Part shown: positions 10,903 through 23,284 of the stretch, piece after piece
Position numbering within the stretch: position 1 is the stretch's first letter
Layout: each line of letters starts with the position of its first letter
Origin: Girardinichthys multiradiatus
Taxonomy: Eukaryota; Chordata; Actinopteri; Cyprinodontiformes; Goodeidae
NCBI RefSeq assembly: GCF_021462225.1
Contig: NC_061805.1
Location: 934,001-998,000, forward strand
Reading direction: 5' to 3'
Length of the DNA stretch: 64,000 nt
The notes under the pieces: generated by a model
What the model was told of the DNA's origin: nothing
Seen by the model: only the letters and a program-made list of their open reading frames with translations
The model's database searches: none
Translations under genes and position numbers: made by a program

Positions 10903-13246
10903 AAGCGAGTCAGTGGTAGGGAGGGGTTGTTGTCTTTCCAAAAGACACTTTGATACATGCCAGAGGTGGAAATATTGTAGCTGCTGAGTTGTATGGTGTC
11001 CCTGGTATTTAGCGTTGTATAAAATAGAATTGGTATCTAATTGTTACATTTGAATCTGCCATTAAATGATCAATTTTTGTTGTTAACTCAGTTCTGTTTG
11101 CACTTGTTGATATTTAAAAGAGTGATGGCACCAAAAAGGAAACTAGAATAAAAAGAAATTTAAACTGAATACATTAAATTTCATTTTCTAAGTTGCAAAC
11201 CTTTTGTCATATAAAGGCTTAAAAATAAAAGAAAATTTGCAGATGTGTAGAAGAAAGTTTAATATGCCTAAAGGGTATTTCTGCAACACATTCACTTAAA
11301 AGAAAATCGCAATTTTCATTTATGCTGAACTCTACTGGTCATTTTATTTTTGGCAGTTACGGGAATGTTTTGATCATTAGTACTTTCTTCTCTTACTGAC
11401 TTTGGACACTGAGCAGTTTTAACTGGATATGCCTCATATGTGTTTATGGATTTCTCTTGTGAGAAATCTGCAGCTCCAGAACTAACTTGGAGACTGTTCA
11501 CTTCATGTTTAGATTTATATCAATTGAAAGACAAATGAGAAAAAAAAAATCATATTTAGTGTAATAATCTTTCTTTACACCACTGATATCAGGTCATCCA
11601 CATGCTTTCAGTGATATGTATCAGTTTCCAGAAATATGTCTCTCAGAAATGTGCCATTTTTAAACAGATTTGAGCAAATAATGATGAGATCATCAAAAGT
11701 CTTCCCTTCCATTGGATATCACCTTCAGACTAAATGTGGTCTCAAAGCCTGATTTTCCTTTTCATGGTCTTGTCAATGCAGGAGAGAAACACAAAGCAAG
11801 AATGGATCTGAGATACATGACACTTTGATAGATTGATGCTTCACCCCAGAGGTCAGCTCAAATACATAAGTTGTTAGAACTAATTAGGGGTTTCCCAGGG
11901 ACATAGATAAGTGGCAGAATAAAATCAGAGAAGACAAGCCAGTGTAGAAAGGGAATTAGGTTCTTTCCATTTGCAGTCATTTTATTGTATGTATTTGTAC
12001 AGCTAAACATTTAATCAAACACTAAAATAAGACCTTAGATAGTATAATCAAAGGTAAAAAAGAGAATGAAAGAAGTTATAATTTACTGGCACAGTATAGG
12101 CAGTGTTAACTCCATGACAACAGTAACAAGTATTTCTGGAACACTGAAGATGACTAAATGACCAATTGTTCAAGACTGAAATTGTTATTATTGCAAGTAC
12201 TACCTTCATACCACCACTCAGGAAGGAGTGAGCATCACCTCAATTTCCACTCATTTTGCAACATTTGCATGTGCTTTTCAACACAGTGTTCATTGTTCCA
12301 GTAGTTACTAGTAGTTCCTAGTAGTTTTTTTTTTATTTGACACTGCAACCTGAAAAGGTTTTATCTATTAAAAGAAAAAAATGTACACAAACTTAAATGT
12401 ACTTTTATCCTGAGGTATGGCTGTGAATTGGTCTTACTGTCCATTCTATATGCTCCTTGCCAAATCCAATGATGTTGAAAAATTGTGTCAGAATTGTTAA
12501 AAGAAAAGACATCTCCTGGCTATCTAACACTGGACATGCTCGCATGTTGTCTCACTTCAACTGCAGCTAAGCTCAACTGGTAGTGAACAGTTGGGTCACA
12601 AAGTCAGCACCAAGGCCTGTTGAGTGTTAACAATGTCCTGCTAGGAGACCCAGTGGAGGTCGGCAGCAGGACCAACAGGCTTTGTTTGGCCACATGGCTT
12701 TCAAGCTGAATATGGGCCATGAGGGACTTGTTCACCCAATTGTTATCCAGGGTGGCACGTATCCATCTCTGTGGCAGCTTTATTTAGATAGCTACACCCC
12801 CATACACCACTGACAGATGTATCTTTATTCAAGGATTTATTTTTGATTTTTATTGTTGTTGTTTTTTTTTTTTGTTTTTGAACAGGATTAGGATTATTTG
12901 AAGGGATTAGTGTTTTCATGGACAGTGTGAGAGTTTTAATAAAAGAGGACAAAGCTCAGCGGTTATAACTGTGTGTTTGATGCTTGTGTGAGCTATTTGA
13001 CTGACTATAATAGAAAAGGTTCATTATTGTAATTTGTTGACATTTTAAATCTACTTTGTTGTAAAAATTAAATACAAATTTTCCACAAAGCTAACACAAA
13101 ATCTAAACAATATGCTTTTCTAACTTACATTAAAAGTCAAAGAACACTGCACTTCTCCTTATTTCAACTGAAATAAACAAAAAATACATACCAGTTATAG
13201 TTGTTAACTAATTACATTTTTTAAAGTTTTTTACCATACCTCATAT

Positions 13247-13248
<2 letters not shown>
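10903..13248. other. AT-rich stretch without recognisable features
   Basis: No coding motif, element end or RNA gene is recognised. Positions 12510-12760 are somewhat more GC-rich than the surroundings but contain no ORF I recognise. Confidence 0.5.

Positions 13249-13300
<52 letters not shown>
13249..13300 (+). repeat. (TA)n microsatellite
   Basis: About 26 TA units, lying 20 bp from the left end of a decayed Tc1 element, which uses TA as target. Confidence 0.97.
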
Positions 13301-13306
<6 letters not shown>

Positions 13307-13320
13307 AACACAAATATCTA

Positions 13321-14242
13321 GGTGTGGTGAGAAAAAGTGTTTGCCCCCTTTGTGAATTCGTTCTTTTTATTATATTTGTCACATGTAAATGTATACGATT
13401 ATCAAATAAATAAAAATGTTAGACAAAGGTAACACAAGTAAACACAAAAGTGTAGAAGTGATTGCTCCCTAAACCTAACAACTGGTTGTGTTTTGAATCA
13501 TTGTCCTGCCGCAGAACCCAAGTGCCCTTCAGCTTGAGGTTATGAATAGATGGCCTGGCATTCTCCTTCAGGATATTTTGTCAAACAGCAGAATTCCTGG
13601 TTCCATTTGCTAGAGCATGCTTCCGGGTCCTGAGGAAGCAAACCAGACCCAGACCAACACACTACCACCACAATATTTTACTGTTGGTACGAAGTTCCTT
13701 TTCTGAGTTAAATGCGGTGTTACTTTAATACCGGATGAACAGAGATACACACATTTGAAAATGTTTGATTTTTGAGTCAAGAGTATTGTCCTTAAGGTCT
13801 TCGGAAACATTAGATGTTTTATGGTGAAACAGAGATAACCCTTTATGTTAATTTTCCTCAGCAATAGTTTTCATCTTTTAACGCTACCATGCAGGCCATG
13901 TTTGCCCATTCTGTTTCCTATGGAGGAGTCATTACACTGACCTTAAATAAGACCAGTGAGGCTTGCTGTTCTTTAAAGGTTGTTCTGGGGCCTTTTGTGA
14001 CCTTTTGGACCTCTTGTGGTAATTTTGTTCGGCCAGCCACTCCTGGGAAGGTTCATCAGTGCTCTGTTTTCTCTTTTTGTGAATAATTGCTCTCACTGTG
14101 GTTCATTGGAGACGCAGAGTTTTTTTCAAATGGCTTTATAACTTTATCCTCGCTGATAGATCTCAATTGCTTTTGTTTCTGAATTTACTTGGATCATGGC
14201 TTTTGAGGATTTTTGGTCTACACTACATTATCAGTCAGCCCC
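13321..14242 (-). mobile_element. Decayed Tc1/mariner element, truncated by the neighbouring Harbinger-like element
   Basis: The left end reads GTGAGAAAAAGTGTTTGCCC, like the terminal repeat of a teleost Tc1 family, next to TA at 13319-13320. On the minus strand, 13610-13864 retains transposase blocks including PTVKYCGGSVLVWVW, equivalent to the [14 protein letters not shown] core strand. Further up, sequence equivalent to the DNA-binding half is recognisable to about 14220 (for example the GGCCAGCCACTCCTGGGAAG block near 14033). The reading frame is broken throughout. The other terminal repeat is absent: the copy stops at the TAA where the Harbinger-like element begins. Family placement is by resemblance. 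Confidence 0.7.
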
Positions 14243-14245
14243 TAA

Positions 14246-17200
14246 TGCCCCTTTTCCACTGGCTCGATTTGGCCCTACTCGACTCCACTTGGCTCGCTTT
14301 GCGAGTGTTTCCATTACTGTTTTTTCCGTATCAGTACCTACTTTTTTGGTCCCTGCTCCTGAGCAGGTACGACCGGGGCTGAGTAGGGACTACATATGAA
14401 ATGAACAGGCTGCTGTTCACTGATTGGCCATGGGAGGAGGAGAAATGAGAATGTTTTCGATGAGATGGTGCAGGGAAAAGTTAATAAAATTCAAGAGCAA
14501 CTATAATAGTATTAAGGACAACAGTGGCCGGAGCAGCTCATACATGTCATTTTACCATTTACGGGTCATAAACCATGCCTGAAGGCTGACAGAAAAGAAA
14601 AAGGAAAAAATCATCTTTCTGAATTACATGCAGGCAGAGCGCTGTATTTAATAACATCCTAAGTCAGCTGATCGCACCTAAAATCAGCTGTTCAGAGGCA
14701 CAAACATTTCCTCCAAAACACAGAAAACAAAACCACCATGAAACAACGTGTTTAGTTCGGACATTTATTGGCAGTCCTTAGGCGAACCAGCGTCTGCAGG
14801 AGGAAGTAGCAGGCAGATAGCAGCTGCCCATAATCAGACGAGTCCGCTGAATCAATCTGCACCAATATGCAATATCCAACCTAAAACTTACTTCAAAGGT
14901 CATAGGTCTGCGGTTTTGTGCTTTTAAGTCCTTGTCCTCGTTATTGCCATGAATAAGACAGAAACTTCTTCATAAAGCCCAAAACTGGAACTTCTTCAGG
15001 CAACTTTGGAGCATCACCCATCCAGACAGCAGCATCTCTCCTCTGCTTCTCCTGCCACACGCCCCTCAAGTCAGGAGGGCTAATCCTCCCCCTCACATTA
15101 GAACCCCTGAGTCTTATTTTAGACATTTTAGTTCTGGCTGGGCTATGGTCCAGATTATTATCCTAGTGGATCATTTTAGACATAAAAAACCAAAAGAGTA
15201 TTTAGTATTTAGTTTATTTATGTTTTTATTTTCACTGGGCTACGACAGATCCATTTTGGAGATTATGTTCTTGACTTGGATGGTAGATTTGGCAAAAGTT
15301 TTACACTGGATACCCTTCCTAGTGCAACCCTTTGCATTTATCTGGGCTGGGGACCGGCACAACTAGGACACAGGACACTGTCCCCCTTTGAGGCGGCATT
15401 GACAACAACTATGACAAAAGTCCATAATAAAACAGAACAGTGTTGAAAGGAGCAGAAATCCAATCAGATAAAATTTTAGTCTTGTGGACAGGTGACATGG
15501 GTGCGACCTAGCCAAGTAGACTTAATCTTGTGGAGCAGTAGGGAGTAAATGGCAGTTTGCATTAGGTGGAGCTAGAGTGTTTCAGTTAGAGATTCTCCCC
15601 ACGGTCTGCAGCTAGACACTCTTGGACCAATACGTAAAATCTCAACACTGAGAAGACCACAAATATTACACTGGATAATTTCACGTATGATAATTTTCAC
15701 CAAAAATAAGATATTTTCAAAGCATGTGGAATAATAATAACTGGCAAAGTACAATGAACTTAAAGACATCAAGAAGCAACCCACCATAGAATCAATGCAA
15801 ATGTTAACATGTTAAACCTAACATTACATCCTGAGCTGTTGTTTTTCAACATTGGTGTTCAAACGTTTTGTCAAGTGGACCAAAATAAATCACAAAAAAC
15901 AAGTTATATTGTGAATTATTTTTACAATAAACAAAGCCTGCAATATTTTATTTTAAAAAGTAAAGTAGTCATTTTCTTTTAGGAAAGGACTATGTAAATC
16001 ATTGTAGATCCAAAACTACAAAGGGTTTTGCAAATTTTCTTATTAAACGAAAGGCATCCAGTTTGCAATTCTGGGCTCATCTGAGAAGGAAAATCTTGTC
16101 TGTTCTCAGCAGGATTTAGATCTCTCTTTCTTTGCTTACTGTATTTACCCCAAATTGAATAAATTAAAGCAAATTTGGGTGCACTAAATTCTGCTTTTCA
16201 GTCAAAGTCACTTGATAGATATGGTCCTATGTACTATGAAATTAATAAGAATGGCAAAAGTATGTTTATTAAAAGATGAATACTTTGTGTTTGGGGGCCA
16301 TTTGCGGACCCCCGACAGATTTTCCAGACTTTGGACACTCCTGTTTTACAAGGCTTCAAACTAAAAGACTATTTTATACAAAACTCTTTTTTCCTGTCAG
16401 CTTTACACACTTCAGCCGATAAGTAAAATGTTGGTAGCCTGTGTCATTGTTTACATTGGTGAAGGTATGAAAGGTAAAGATTTTCTTTTTACGACATTTT
16501 TGGGTTTCACCTTTTCTCCAACCACAGAAAAGAAAGGCTGTGGCAGGGCTAATGCCCATTAAAGCCCCTTTTCTGCTTGCTCTTTTAGGGTGCGGCAGCT
16601 CTGCTCCACTCAGTCCGTCTCTACTCGGCACTGAATTTGTGTTTCCACTGACCCACTGACGGCTGGAGCAGTTGCTTGAAAGCCCGTCTCCAGCCGTCAT
16701 TGTAGTGCTCTGTGCTGCTATTAACATTAATGTGTGACATTGTCGCATGAAAGTAACCTGTGAAATGATAAAAAAAAATGTATGAACTTAAAATAAAAAA
16801 GTAAATAAACAATATACAATGTAAATCTAAAACAATATACATTATGTCTTATATATGTTTTATTCATGTATAAAATGATTCACTGTGATAATTATCTGGA
16901 ACACAGCCCAGCCAGAACAGACTGGTAAAACTCCAAAGTTTGCTTGAAGAAGTTAGAATTTTAACCTTTATGAGGAAGTTTTTGTCTCATCCATTGGACA
17001 ACTGCTCTCTGCCTTCTCTGTTCTCATGCCAATGCTGGTTCACTTAAGGGCCATCATTAAATTGCTAAACCAATCGCACTGTTTCATGGTGGTATTGTTT
17101 TGTGTGTATCGTTTTTAGCCTTCAAATGTGGTTTATGATTTGAAAAGAGTAAAATTATATTTAGATTTGACCCGCTTCGGCCATTGTGGTCCTTAATGTT

Positions 17201-17379
17201 ATAGTAGTCGCTCTTGAGTTTTTTATTACTTTTCCCTACACTACCTCTTGGAAAACCTTCTTCTCCTCAACCCATGGCCAATCAATAAACTGCCGTCTGT
17301 TTACGTCACGTGTAGTCCTACTCAGCCTGGTTGTACCTGCTCAGGAACAGGGCCTAAAAAAGCCAGTGGAAGAGGGGCA
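14246..17379. mobile_element. PIF/Harbinger-like DNA transposon with long inverted ends (3.1 kb, no intact transposase)
   Basis: The left end TGCCCCTTTTCCACTGGC (14246) and right end GCCAGTGGAAGAGGGGCA (ending 17379) are inverted, and the similarity continues inward for some 180 bp. The shared inner block TCCTGAGCAGGTAC to CTGATTGGCCATGGG lies at about 14357-14433 and 17270-17345, inverted. Both ends are flanked by TAA (14243-14245 and 17380-17382), the TWA-type target duplication of PIF/Harbinger. No recognisable transposase remains; a 61-codon minus ORF at 14941-15126 is unassigned. A second left-end-like sequence (AGCCCCTTTTCTGC) at 16563 suggests a nested or rearranged relative. Alternatively two separate short elements could be present. 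Confidence 0.6.
15260..15375 (+). repeat. Short dispersed-repeat fragment inside the Harbinger-like element
   Basis: The block GGCAAAAGTTTTACACTGGA through CTGGGGACCGGCAC resembles a sequence I remember as dispersed in fish genomes. The class is unknown and no ends are visible. Confidence 0.35.
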
Positions 17380-17382
17380 TAA

Positions 17383-18585
17383 CTTCCTGCAACTCTCATG
17401 TCATTCAACTCAGTAACTTTGACTGGAAGGTAAATCCTCCTCTTTCCTGTCTTAGGATATATAAACAACATTCTCATATTTCCCAGTTTTTGTTGCTATC
17501 TGATGTTTAACCCAAAACTGAGAAGCGAACCATGGCCTGTGACAGATGTTTCCTTTCAAACATACAAATAGGGAGGTTAGTGCTCTGTTATCAGTAGCTG
17601 CCTTTAGTTCCTCATGCAAAATAAAAATCTACCCATACAATTGTGGTTGTTTTTAAGCTGTTGTAAGGTTTTAAGCAGAAAGCCCTTCTTTTTACTATAA
17701 CTACTGTTAAACCAACATCAAAATAGTCAATATGATACATCTATATATACAGATTTGATTTGGAGTGATTAATGTTTAAAATTAGAATTATGAAATATCT
17801 TCAAGTACTGACAGACACAAGTAAGCTTTTGATTTGTGCAAAAAATAATTAGTTCAGCAGTATGCTTTTCATTCTCTTAGGGTAATAATCAACCACACCA
17901 CTACAGAATATAAAACTGACAATTCAAAAAACATCAATAAAAGAAGATAAGCAAACAAGCAAACAAAACAAATTGCTGTCAGTCTGATATAAGAAAGCAT
18001 GGGCACCCTTGCTATAAATCCTCAAAGCCTGAACATCAATTAATTCTTTTAAGCAGTTTGGGCTCCACTGCAATTCCAGTTTTAGAAGGAACCAAGTTGA
18101 ATGAAGTCCTTCTACTTGAGAAGAAAAGGCTGCATTCAAAAATATCTATAACAGATTTGTTCTCCCTTTTAAAATATAATGGCTAAAACATGTATTTGAT
18201 CCCATGTAGATTTTGTATTTCAATGTAATGTTTTGAGAGACAGTTAAAAACTATGTCCATACATGTCATGGAAGGGTTTTCCAATGTAGCAATGACCCAG
18301 GCATACTGCAAATCATCAAGGTTAAACAAGAGGCACATTAATGTCAATTTTCCAACGTGAGTCATGCAGCCATAAATAATTCGGAGATTTTCTGTGAGGA
18401 GTGGCGTCAATGAAGCCCAAACAAAATTAGACAACTCCACAATACTGCATTACTTCTACAGGTCTGTTGTGGAGAGTGCAATCTCTTCTGCTTTTATCTG
18501 TTAAAGTAGCATCAACAAAGCCAGTGACCTAAAAAAAAAAAACCTCAACAAGCTAATAAAAAAGGCTAACTCTGTTCTGGGGACT
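17383..18585. other. AT-rich stretch without recognisable features
   Basis: Only short ORFs are present and no family motif is seen. Confidence 0.5.
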
Positions 18586-18589
18586 CCTG

Positions 18590-18820
18590 TATAACCTCTG
18601 GAGATGATTATGCAAAGAAAGATTCTTTATTATAATGAAGAACAATACGGACAACACTGAGCATCCTCTTCATCAGCCTACTACAGGAGATTCCACAGCC
18701 ATCACCAACTACAACAACTATTTGAAGAAACCTGGATAACATGAGTTACACCAACATTTAATTTCCCTTTTGGATTAATAAAGTATTTTTCTAATTGAAT
18801 TGCATTATTGTGTAAGTGAA
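18590..18820 (+). mobile_element. 3' end fragment of an L2-type retrotransposon
   Basis: The tail AATTTCCCTTTTGGATTAATA followed by AAGTAT matches the 3' end word common to L2/Maui-type fish elements (a stretch resembling its reverse complement occurs near 50505-50535). The preceding ACAATACGGACAACACTGAGCATCCTC resembles the C-terminal coding end of such elements. It is short and severely 5'-truncated. Confidence 0.5.
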
Positions 18821-19480
18821 CAAACTTACAAAATTTGAACAGAATCAGATAATTAGCCCCACTGTGGTGCAGCCCCTACTACTGATGCAAACTTTAAATT
18901 TGCCACAATTGTAAACAATCCTTTGCTTGTTAAGATGCAGAAACCAAAATTGATTTAGAACATTTATTTAGGAAGTTGTTTAAGACTGTGTTGGCACAGG
19001 ACCTAGAACAGGTTGATCATTTCATAAATAACATGACTGAGATTCTTTTAATAGTGAATTCATATTCATTCTATATATATATTCCATAATCCAGATGTTA
19101 TAATATTATAACACCTGGCAAAAATACAAACCATTTTGGAGTTAGTTCTTTCAACTGTTTTATACCATTTGTGGGGTTCGATGTTTGGTATAATAGACTG
19201 TAATCCAACAACAAAGGACTAGGTTTCAGTCATTCTTTAACAGAGTATAAAGTCTGTGTCTCTCTGCTTGGTTACAAGCCATGTTTAGCCATTTTTAAGA
19301 GCTTTTGCATTTATGACACAAACTGTAAAACCAATCTTCTCACATATCATTTATTAAAATTTTACTCTGAATATTGTTTGGGATAAAGAACATTAATCTA
19401 TATTCAACAATTCTCCAATTTGTGGGTTATTTCAGCCTGCCGATGACAACAAAAGCTTGGAAAGACAGTAAATTTGTTTG
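18821..19480. other. AT-rich stretch without recognisable features
   Basis: Nothing recognised. Confidence 0.45.
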
Positions 19481-19755
19481 CATATGTGTGTGTGTGTAAC
19501 ATTGTGTGGATTAATCCTTGAAGGGTCATTAACATTGTGTGGACATTCACCATAGTGTGAACATTTTGCCTGGTCCACATATGGGTAAATTGGTTATGTG
19601 GGTTAATAATTAGGTTTAGGGTAAAGTACTGTAAATACTGGTAAAGGTTCGGTTTAGGGTAAGGTTAGACTAGAGCAATGAATGGAAATCAATAGAAGGT
19701 CCCTATAAGGATGTGAAAACATTATGTGTATGTGTGTGTGTGCACACACAAGAAT
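19481..19755 (+). repeat. TG-microsatellite-bounded dispersed repeat
   Basis: The unit lies between a TGTGTGTGTG run at about 19486 and another at 19733 followed by CACACACA. It contains GTTATGTGGGTTAATAATTAG, a GGTTTAGGGTAA pair and GGAAATCAATAGAAGGTCCC. The GGTTTAGGG pair and the ATGGAAGTCAATGG-like word are features of a repeat I remember as common in fish. No coding capacity. Confidence 0.45.
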
Positions 19756-20089
19756 GTTTGGCAGAGTTGTCTGTGATATTTAGAGTGCCCAGCAATGAGT
19801 TATACAAGCTAGAGAACTTTATTGATCGATGCAGTGGTCTTAATCAAAGTCCAGCACTCCCAGTAATTAAATAAGCTCACACAGGTCTTCAGCTTCTGTT
19901 CTCTTTGCAGGCAGGGTAGGGGAGCATATGCTTCTTGTTATGCTGCATGTGTACGTATTAGCTTGGTAAAATTAACAAATGACATCTTAAGCAGATATCA
20001 GTGATGGTAGGAAGTAGAATAGGGTTTTTTATGATTTTTTCTGATGTGCACATTCAATTCAGTTCAATTTATTTATATAGCGCCAATTC

Positions 20090-20973
20090 TAGTGATGCGA
20101 CATTCATGAATGAATCGATTCTTTTAAACAGCTACTTACCTTGAACAATAATAGTCGAGTCTTAGTTAGTGAGAGCCGTTCTTTTTTTCTAACTACTTTG
20201 CTTTCTTATAATGATACACTTAAAATTTAATTATATTTTAAATAATGTTATATTACTTAGGTGATTAAATATGAAACCGAAAGGGGGGTAGGTACGAGTA
20301 TACAGCGCACATGCTAACTGCCCACTGTTTGTTTTCGTCAAGTGTCAGAGGGGCAGGGGGTACGCCAGGCGTTGCATGCCTCCTTTCTTCCAGTCTTTGG
20401 TTGTTTGTTTGTTTGGTTAATGTTTCCAGTTAACTGTTGTTTATTATTAGTGTGTTGCTTTAATTGATATATTTAATACTGCAGTTGGTGGTTTTTATTT
20501 TTGCCAAAGCAACTCAAGTGGACTTTTTTCTCTTGTATTTTGATTTAATTTGCTTAATTTATTTTGTTTCTATATTACATATAGCATTAAAATGCTATTG
20601 ATACACACAAAACTTGTAGTGAAAACTACATGGGTATTTGATATTTATGTATTGATATTTTATTCTTCATATTTTATTTTATGGAAATATATACATACAG
20701 AGATTTTTTGCATGAACATCCTGTGGTTCTCTTTTGCACCTTTTAAATAACAATATTAAACTCACTTAATATGGATGATTTAGCTTTAGTTGTAAATTTC
20801 ACCCACACATACCGGGTTTCCCAGAGTTAATATATCTAACACTATATAAGGGGTAAAATTGCTTGTTTTTCGAAACATGTACATTTTCAAAAACTGATCT
20901 TTTCCACGGCTCTTTGAAAAGAATGGATCCTGAAGATTTGGTTCCCTTCAAAGAGCCAGAAGTTCCATCACTA
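20090..20973. mobile_element. Non-autonomous hAT-like transposon (884 bp)
   Basis: The ends are inverted (TAGTGATG at 20090 and CATCACTA ending 20973) and are flanked by an imperfect 8-bp duplication, GCCAATTC (20082-20089) and GCCAAATC (20974-20981). Eight-bp target duplication is the hallmark of hAT. The interior is AT-rich with no transposase. Near the right end, AACCAAATCTTC-type and GGCTCTTTGAAGGG-type words are present in inverted orientation (20905-20960), a subterminal structure often seen in hAT elements. It is inserted in an L2-type tail. Confidence 0.75.
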
Positions 20974-21013
20974 GCCAAATCACAATACATTTTGTCTCAA
21001 GGCACTTTACAAA

Positions 21014-21377
21014 CTCAGTCAGTCAGTCATTTTCTACCACTTATTCCATAGTGGGTCACGGGGGAGCTGGTGCCTATCTCCAGCAGTCTATGGGCAAGAG
21101 ACAGGGTACACCCTGGACAGGTCGCCAGTCCATTGCAGGGCAACACACAAACAACCATGCACACACTCCTTCATACACCTAAGGGCAATTTATAGTGACC
21201 AATTAACCTAACAGGCATGTCTTTGGACTGTGGGAGGAAGCAGAGTACCCAGTGAGAACCCACACATGCACAGGGAGAACATGCAAACTCCATGCAGAAA
21301 GACCCCCAGTCAGGAATTGAACCCAGGACCTTCTTGCTGCAAGGCAACAGTTCTACCAACTGTGCCACCGTGCAGCC
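21014..21377 (-). mobile_element. tRNA-headed SINE-like retroposon with 11-bp target duplication
   Basis: On the minus strand it starts GGCTGCACGGTGGCACAG, with A-box-like sequence then GGTTCAATTCCTG as B box, and ends in a short GACT repeat (read as CTCAGTCAGTCAGTCATTTT at the left edge). It is flanked by the exact 11-bp duplication CACTTTACAAA (21003-21013 and 21378-21388). This fits retroposition. The 364-bp length and order match the plus-strand copy at 50557-50915. It is presumably transcribed by RNA polymerase III and mobilised by a LINE, but the partner is unknown. ORFs in it are incidental. Confidence 0.8.
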
Positions 21378-21535
21378 CACTTTACAAAGTCATTTAGTGA
21401 AATCATACAGATTCCAAGTCAAGTAATAAATACATTCCAATTGATCCTAGTTACCAAACAATGCAGTTTATTGTTCAAACTGATAAAAAAGCTTTCCTTT
21501 TAAGGACACCCAGCACTGTTGGCGCAGCAACCCAT

Positions 21536-22130
21536 ATATTGAGCCTTTAATTCTCAAAGCAAGCTGTTGCAGGATCCAATCCAGGCCTGTTGATGTTCAC
21601 TGCATACCCCTCACCCACTCTCTCTCCACCTTATTTCCTTTCTACTTACTTTAAAAAAATTTGAAAAATAAAGGGTGCTAGTGCCTGAAAAATAACTTTT
21701 AAAAAGAAACTCAACTGGATCAAAACAGTCCAAACACAGATCAGTCTCTATATTTTCCTTCAGTGCTGTCTCATTTATTGAAGGTGAAGTAATCATTTTT
21801 GGGAAGATGCCAATGATTTTACTTTGAATAGAATCAATTTTATTCCCATAAAGTCATTGCTGCTGAGAGCTAAGGGAATAGATGGCTCAACAGCCACGAC
21901 TCTGTGTATGTTTGGCAACTGTACTAAAAGGAAACCTTGGGTTATTCTCATTCTTCTCTATTGTTGATGAGAAATAAGCTTTTCTGACTTGGCAATTTTT
22001 CCAGACTAAGTAGGACTTCTCTATGTGTGCAGAGTAGCACTTTCGCTCCAAATTTCTAACATTGTGCTTTCAAATCACCTTCTTTATCAAGGGGGCTACA
22101 TTGTCTAATGCACCATGCAACCAGGAAGTA
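21536..22130. other. Probable decayed non-LTR sequence, not clearly readable
   Basis: A 61-codon minus-strand fragment (21611-21796) contains FDPVEFLFKSY, weakly reminiscent of the linker between endonuclease and RT in L2-type elements. It may join the endonuclease remnant at 22.1-23.0 kb, but this is uncertain. Confidence 0.35.
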
Positions 22131-22990
22131 ACACTATAAATAAGAACATTAATTTGTGAAATAAAATTACTGAGTATGAAGAAGTTAATAATAATGGAAT
22201 AGATTCTTTAAAGGTTGTTACAGTATTGTCTGACATTGATCTACTTTAATGAAATATTCTTTCAGGTGAAGTATTAGGGTAAATTAAATTTGAAGGTTAT
22301 TAAAAATGGTTAGACAAGACAGGGTTATGAGGAAATACTGTTATTTCTTTGCACTTAATGACATACATCAGCACAAGATCCAGAGTATGAAGACAAATGT
22401 GGGTGGGTCTGTAGACATTTTGAGAAAACCCAATTGAGTCTAAGATAGCATTAAAGACTATATTTAGGCCATCATTTTTAGTGTAAACATTAATATCACA
22501 ATCCCCCACTATAATGACCTTTTCATTATTTAACACAAAATCATATATGAAGTCTTAGAACTGATCTAAAAATTAAGAATAAGGGGCTGTTGGACAATAC
22601 AAATCAACAAACAGAGATGGTTTTAGAGCTTTGCAATTTGGATGAGGAAAACTAATGGTTAAATATTTACAAGCATTGTAGCTATTAACTGATCTGGACT
22701 AATTTATAAATCGGAGTGAAAAATGGTTTGTACTCCTCCTCCTCACCCAGTATTTTGAGGAATGTGAAACTTTATAAGAAGGACTTGAATCATCTTGCTG
22801 CAGCCAGGTTTCTTTGAAACAAAATAAATCAATTATCACAAATCAAATCATTAACTAACATAGTCTTTGAAGAGCACAATCTTATTAGAGAATTTCTAGG
22901 TGGATGGGAGTTATTTCCCAAAACCTTGGCAGTATCTCCTTCTTTAAGTATAGAACCTCTAGTCTATACGCTCCACACATGTCCCTTTGC
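22130..22990 (-). pseudogene. Non-LTR (L2/CR1-type) endonuclease remnant
   Basis: The minus strand at 22300-22536 encodes VIIVGDCDINVY and, further on, HTLDLVLMYVIKCKEI and FPHNPVLSNHF. These fit the endonuclease order of fish L2-type elements, in which a GDFNIHVD-like motif is followed by TLDLVL and a final SDH. The GDFN motif is degraded to GDCD and SDH to SNH, so the catalytic site is lost. Upstream on the same strand (22540-22960) come fragments equivalent to the N-terminal half (ETWLQQDD-like and CPTAPYS), full of stops and frameshifts. It sits between two pieces of family A tail and may be part of the same ancient copy. Confidence 0.65.
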
Positions 22991-23059
22991 CCCAATTCAG
23001 GCACTTAGGTGCATTGTTGATCTATGCTTTCATTCAGTCTTTATTTTTAAAGCACTTTT

Positions 23060-23284
23060 AAAGCACTAGTTTTAAAGCAAAGTCAATTCAATCGAATCAT
23101 ACAGATTTCAAGTCGGGTACATACATTCCTATTAATCCTAACTATCAAATAGTCCAGTCAGATTCAGTTTATTATTCAAAGTGGTTAAAAGGTTTTTCTA
23201 CCTAAGGAAACCCAGCAGATTGCATTGACTCAGTGATTTGCAGCATTCACTCCTCCTGGATTAGCATGTGGAGGACATGTAGAA
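23060..23284 (-). mobile_element. Fragment of family A L2-type 3' tail
   Basis: Shares GAATCATACAGATTT, TTCAGTTTATTATTCAAA and GGAAACCCAGCAGATTGCAT with 2528-2700 in the same orientation, and then stops where the Rex3-like 3' end begins. Confidence 0.75.

Larger units (their letters stand above)
20050..21535 (-). mobile_element. 3' tail of family A L2-type retrotransposon, broken by two insertions
   Basis: The tail reads CAATTTATTTATATAGCGCC at its outer end, resumes at CCAAATCACAATACATTTTG (20975) and again after 21378 (CACTTTACAAAGTC), then continues into the AATCATACAGATTCCAAGTC block shared with 2.54 kb and 23.10 kb. Two younger elements are inserted: the hAT-like element at 20090-20973 and the SINE-like element at 21014-21377. 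With both removed the tail reads continuously. Confidence 0.7.
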
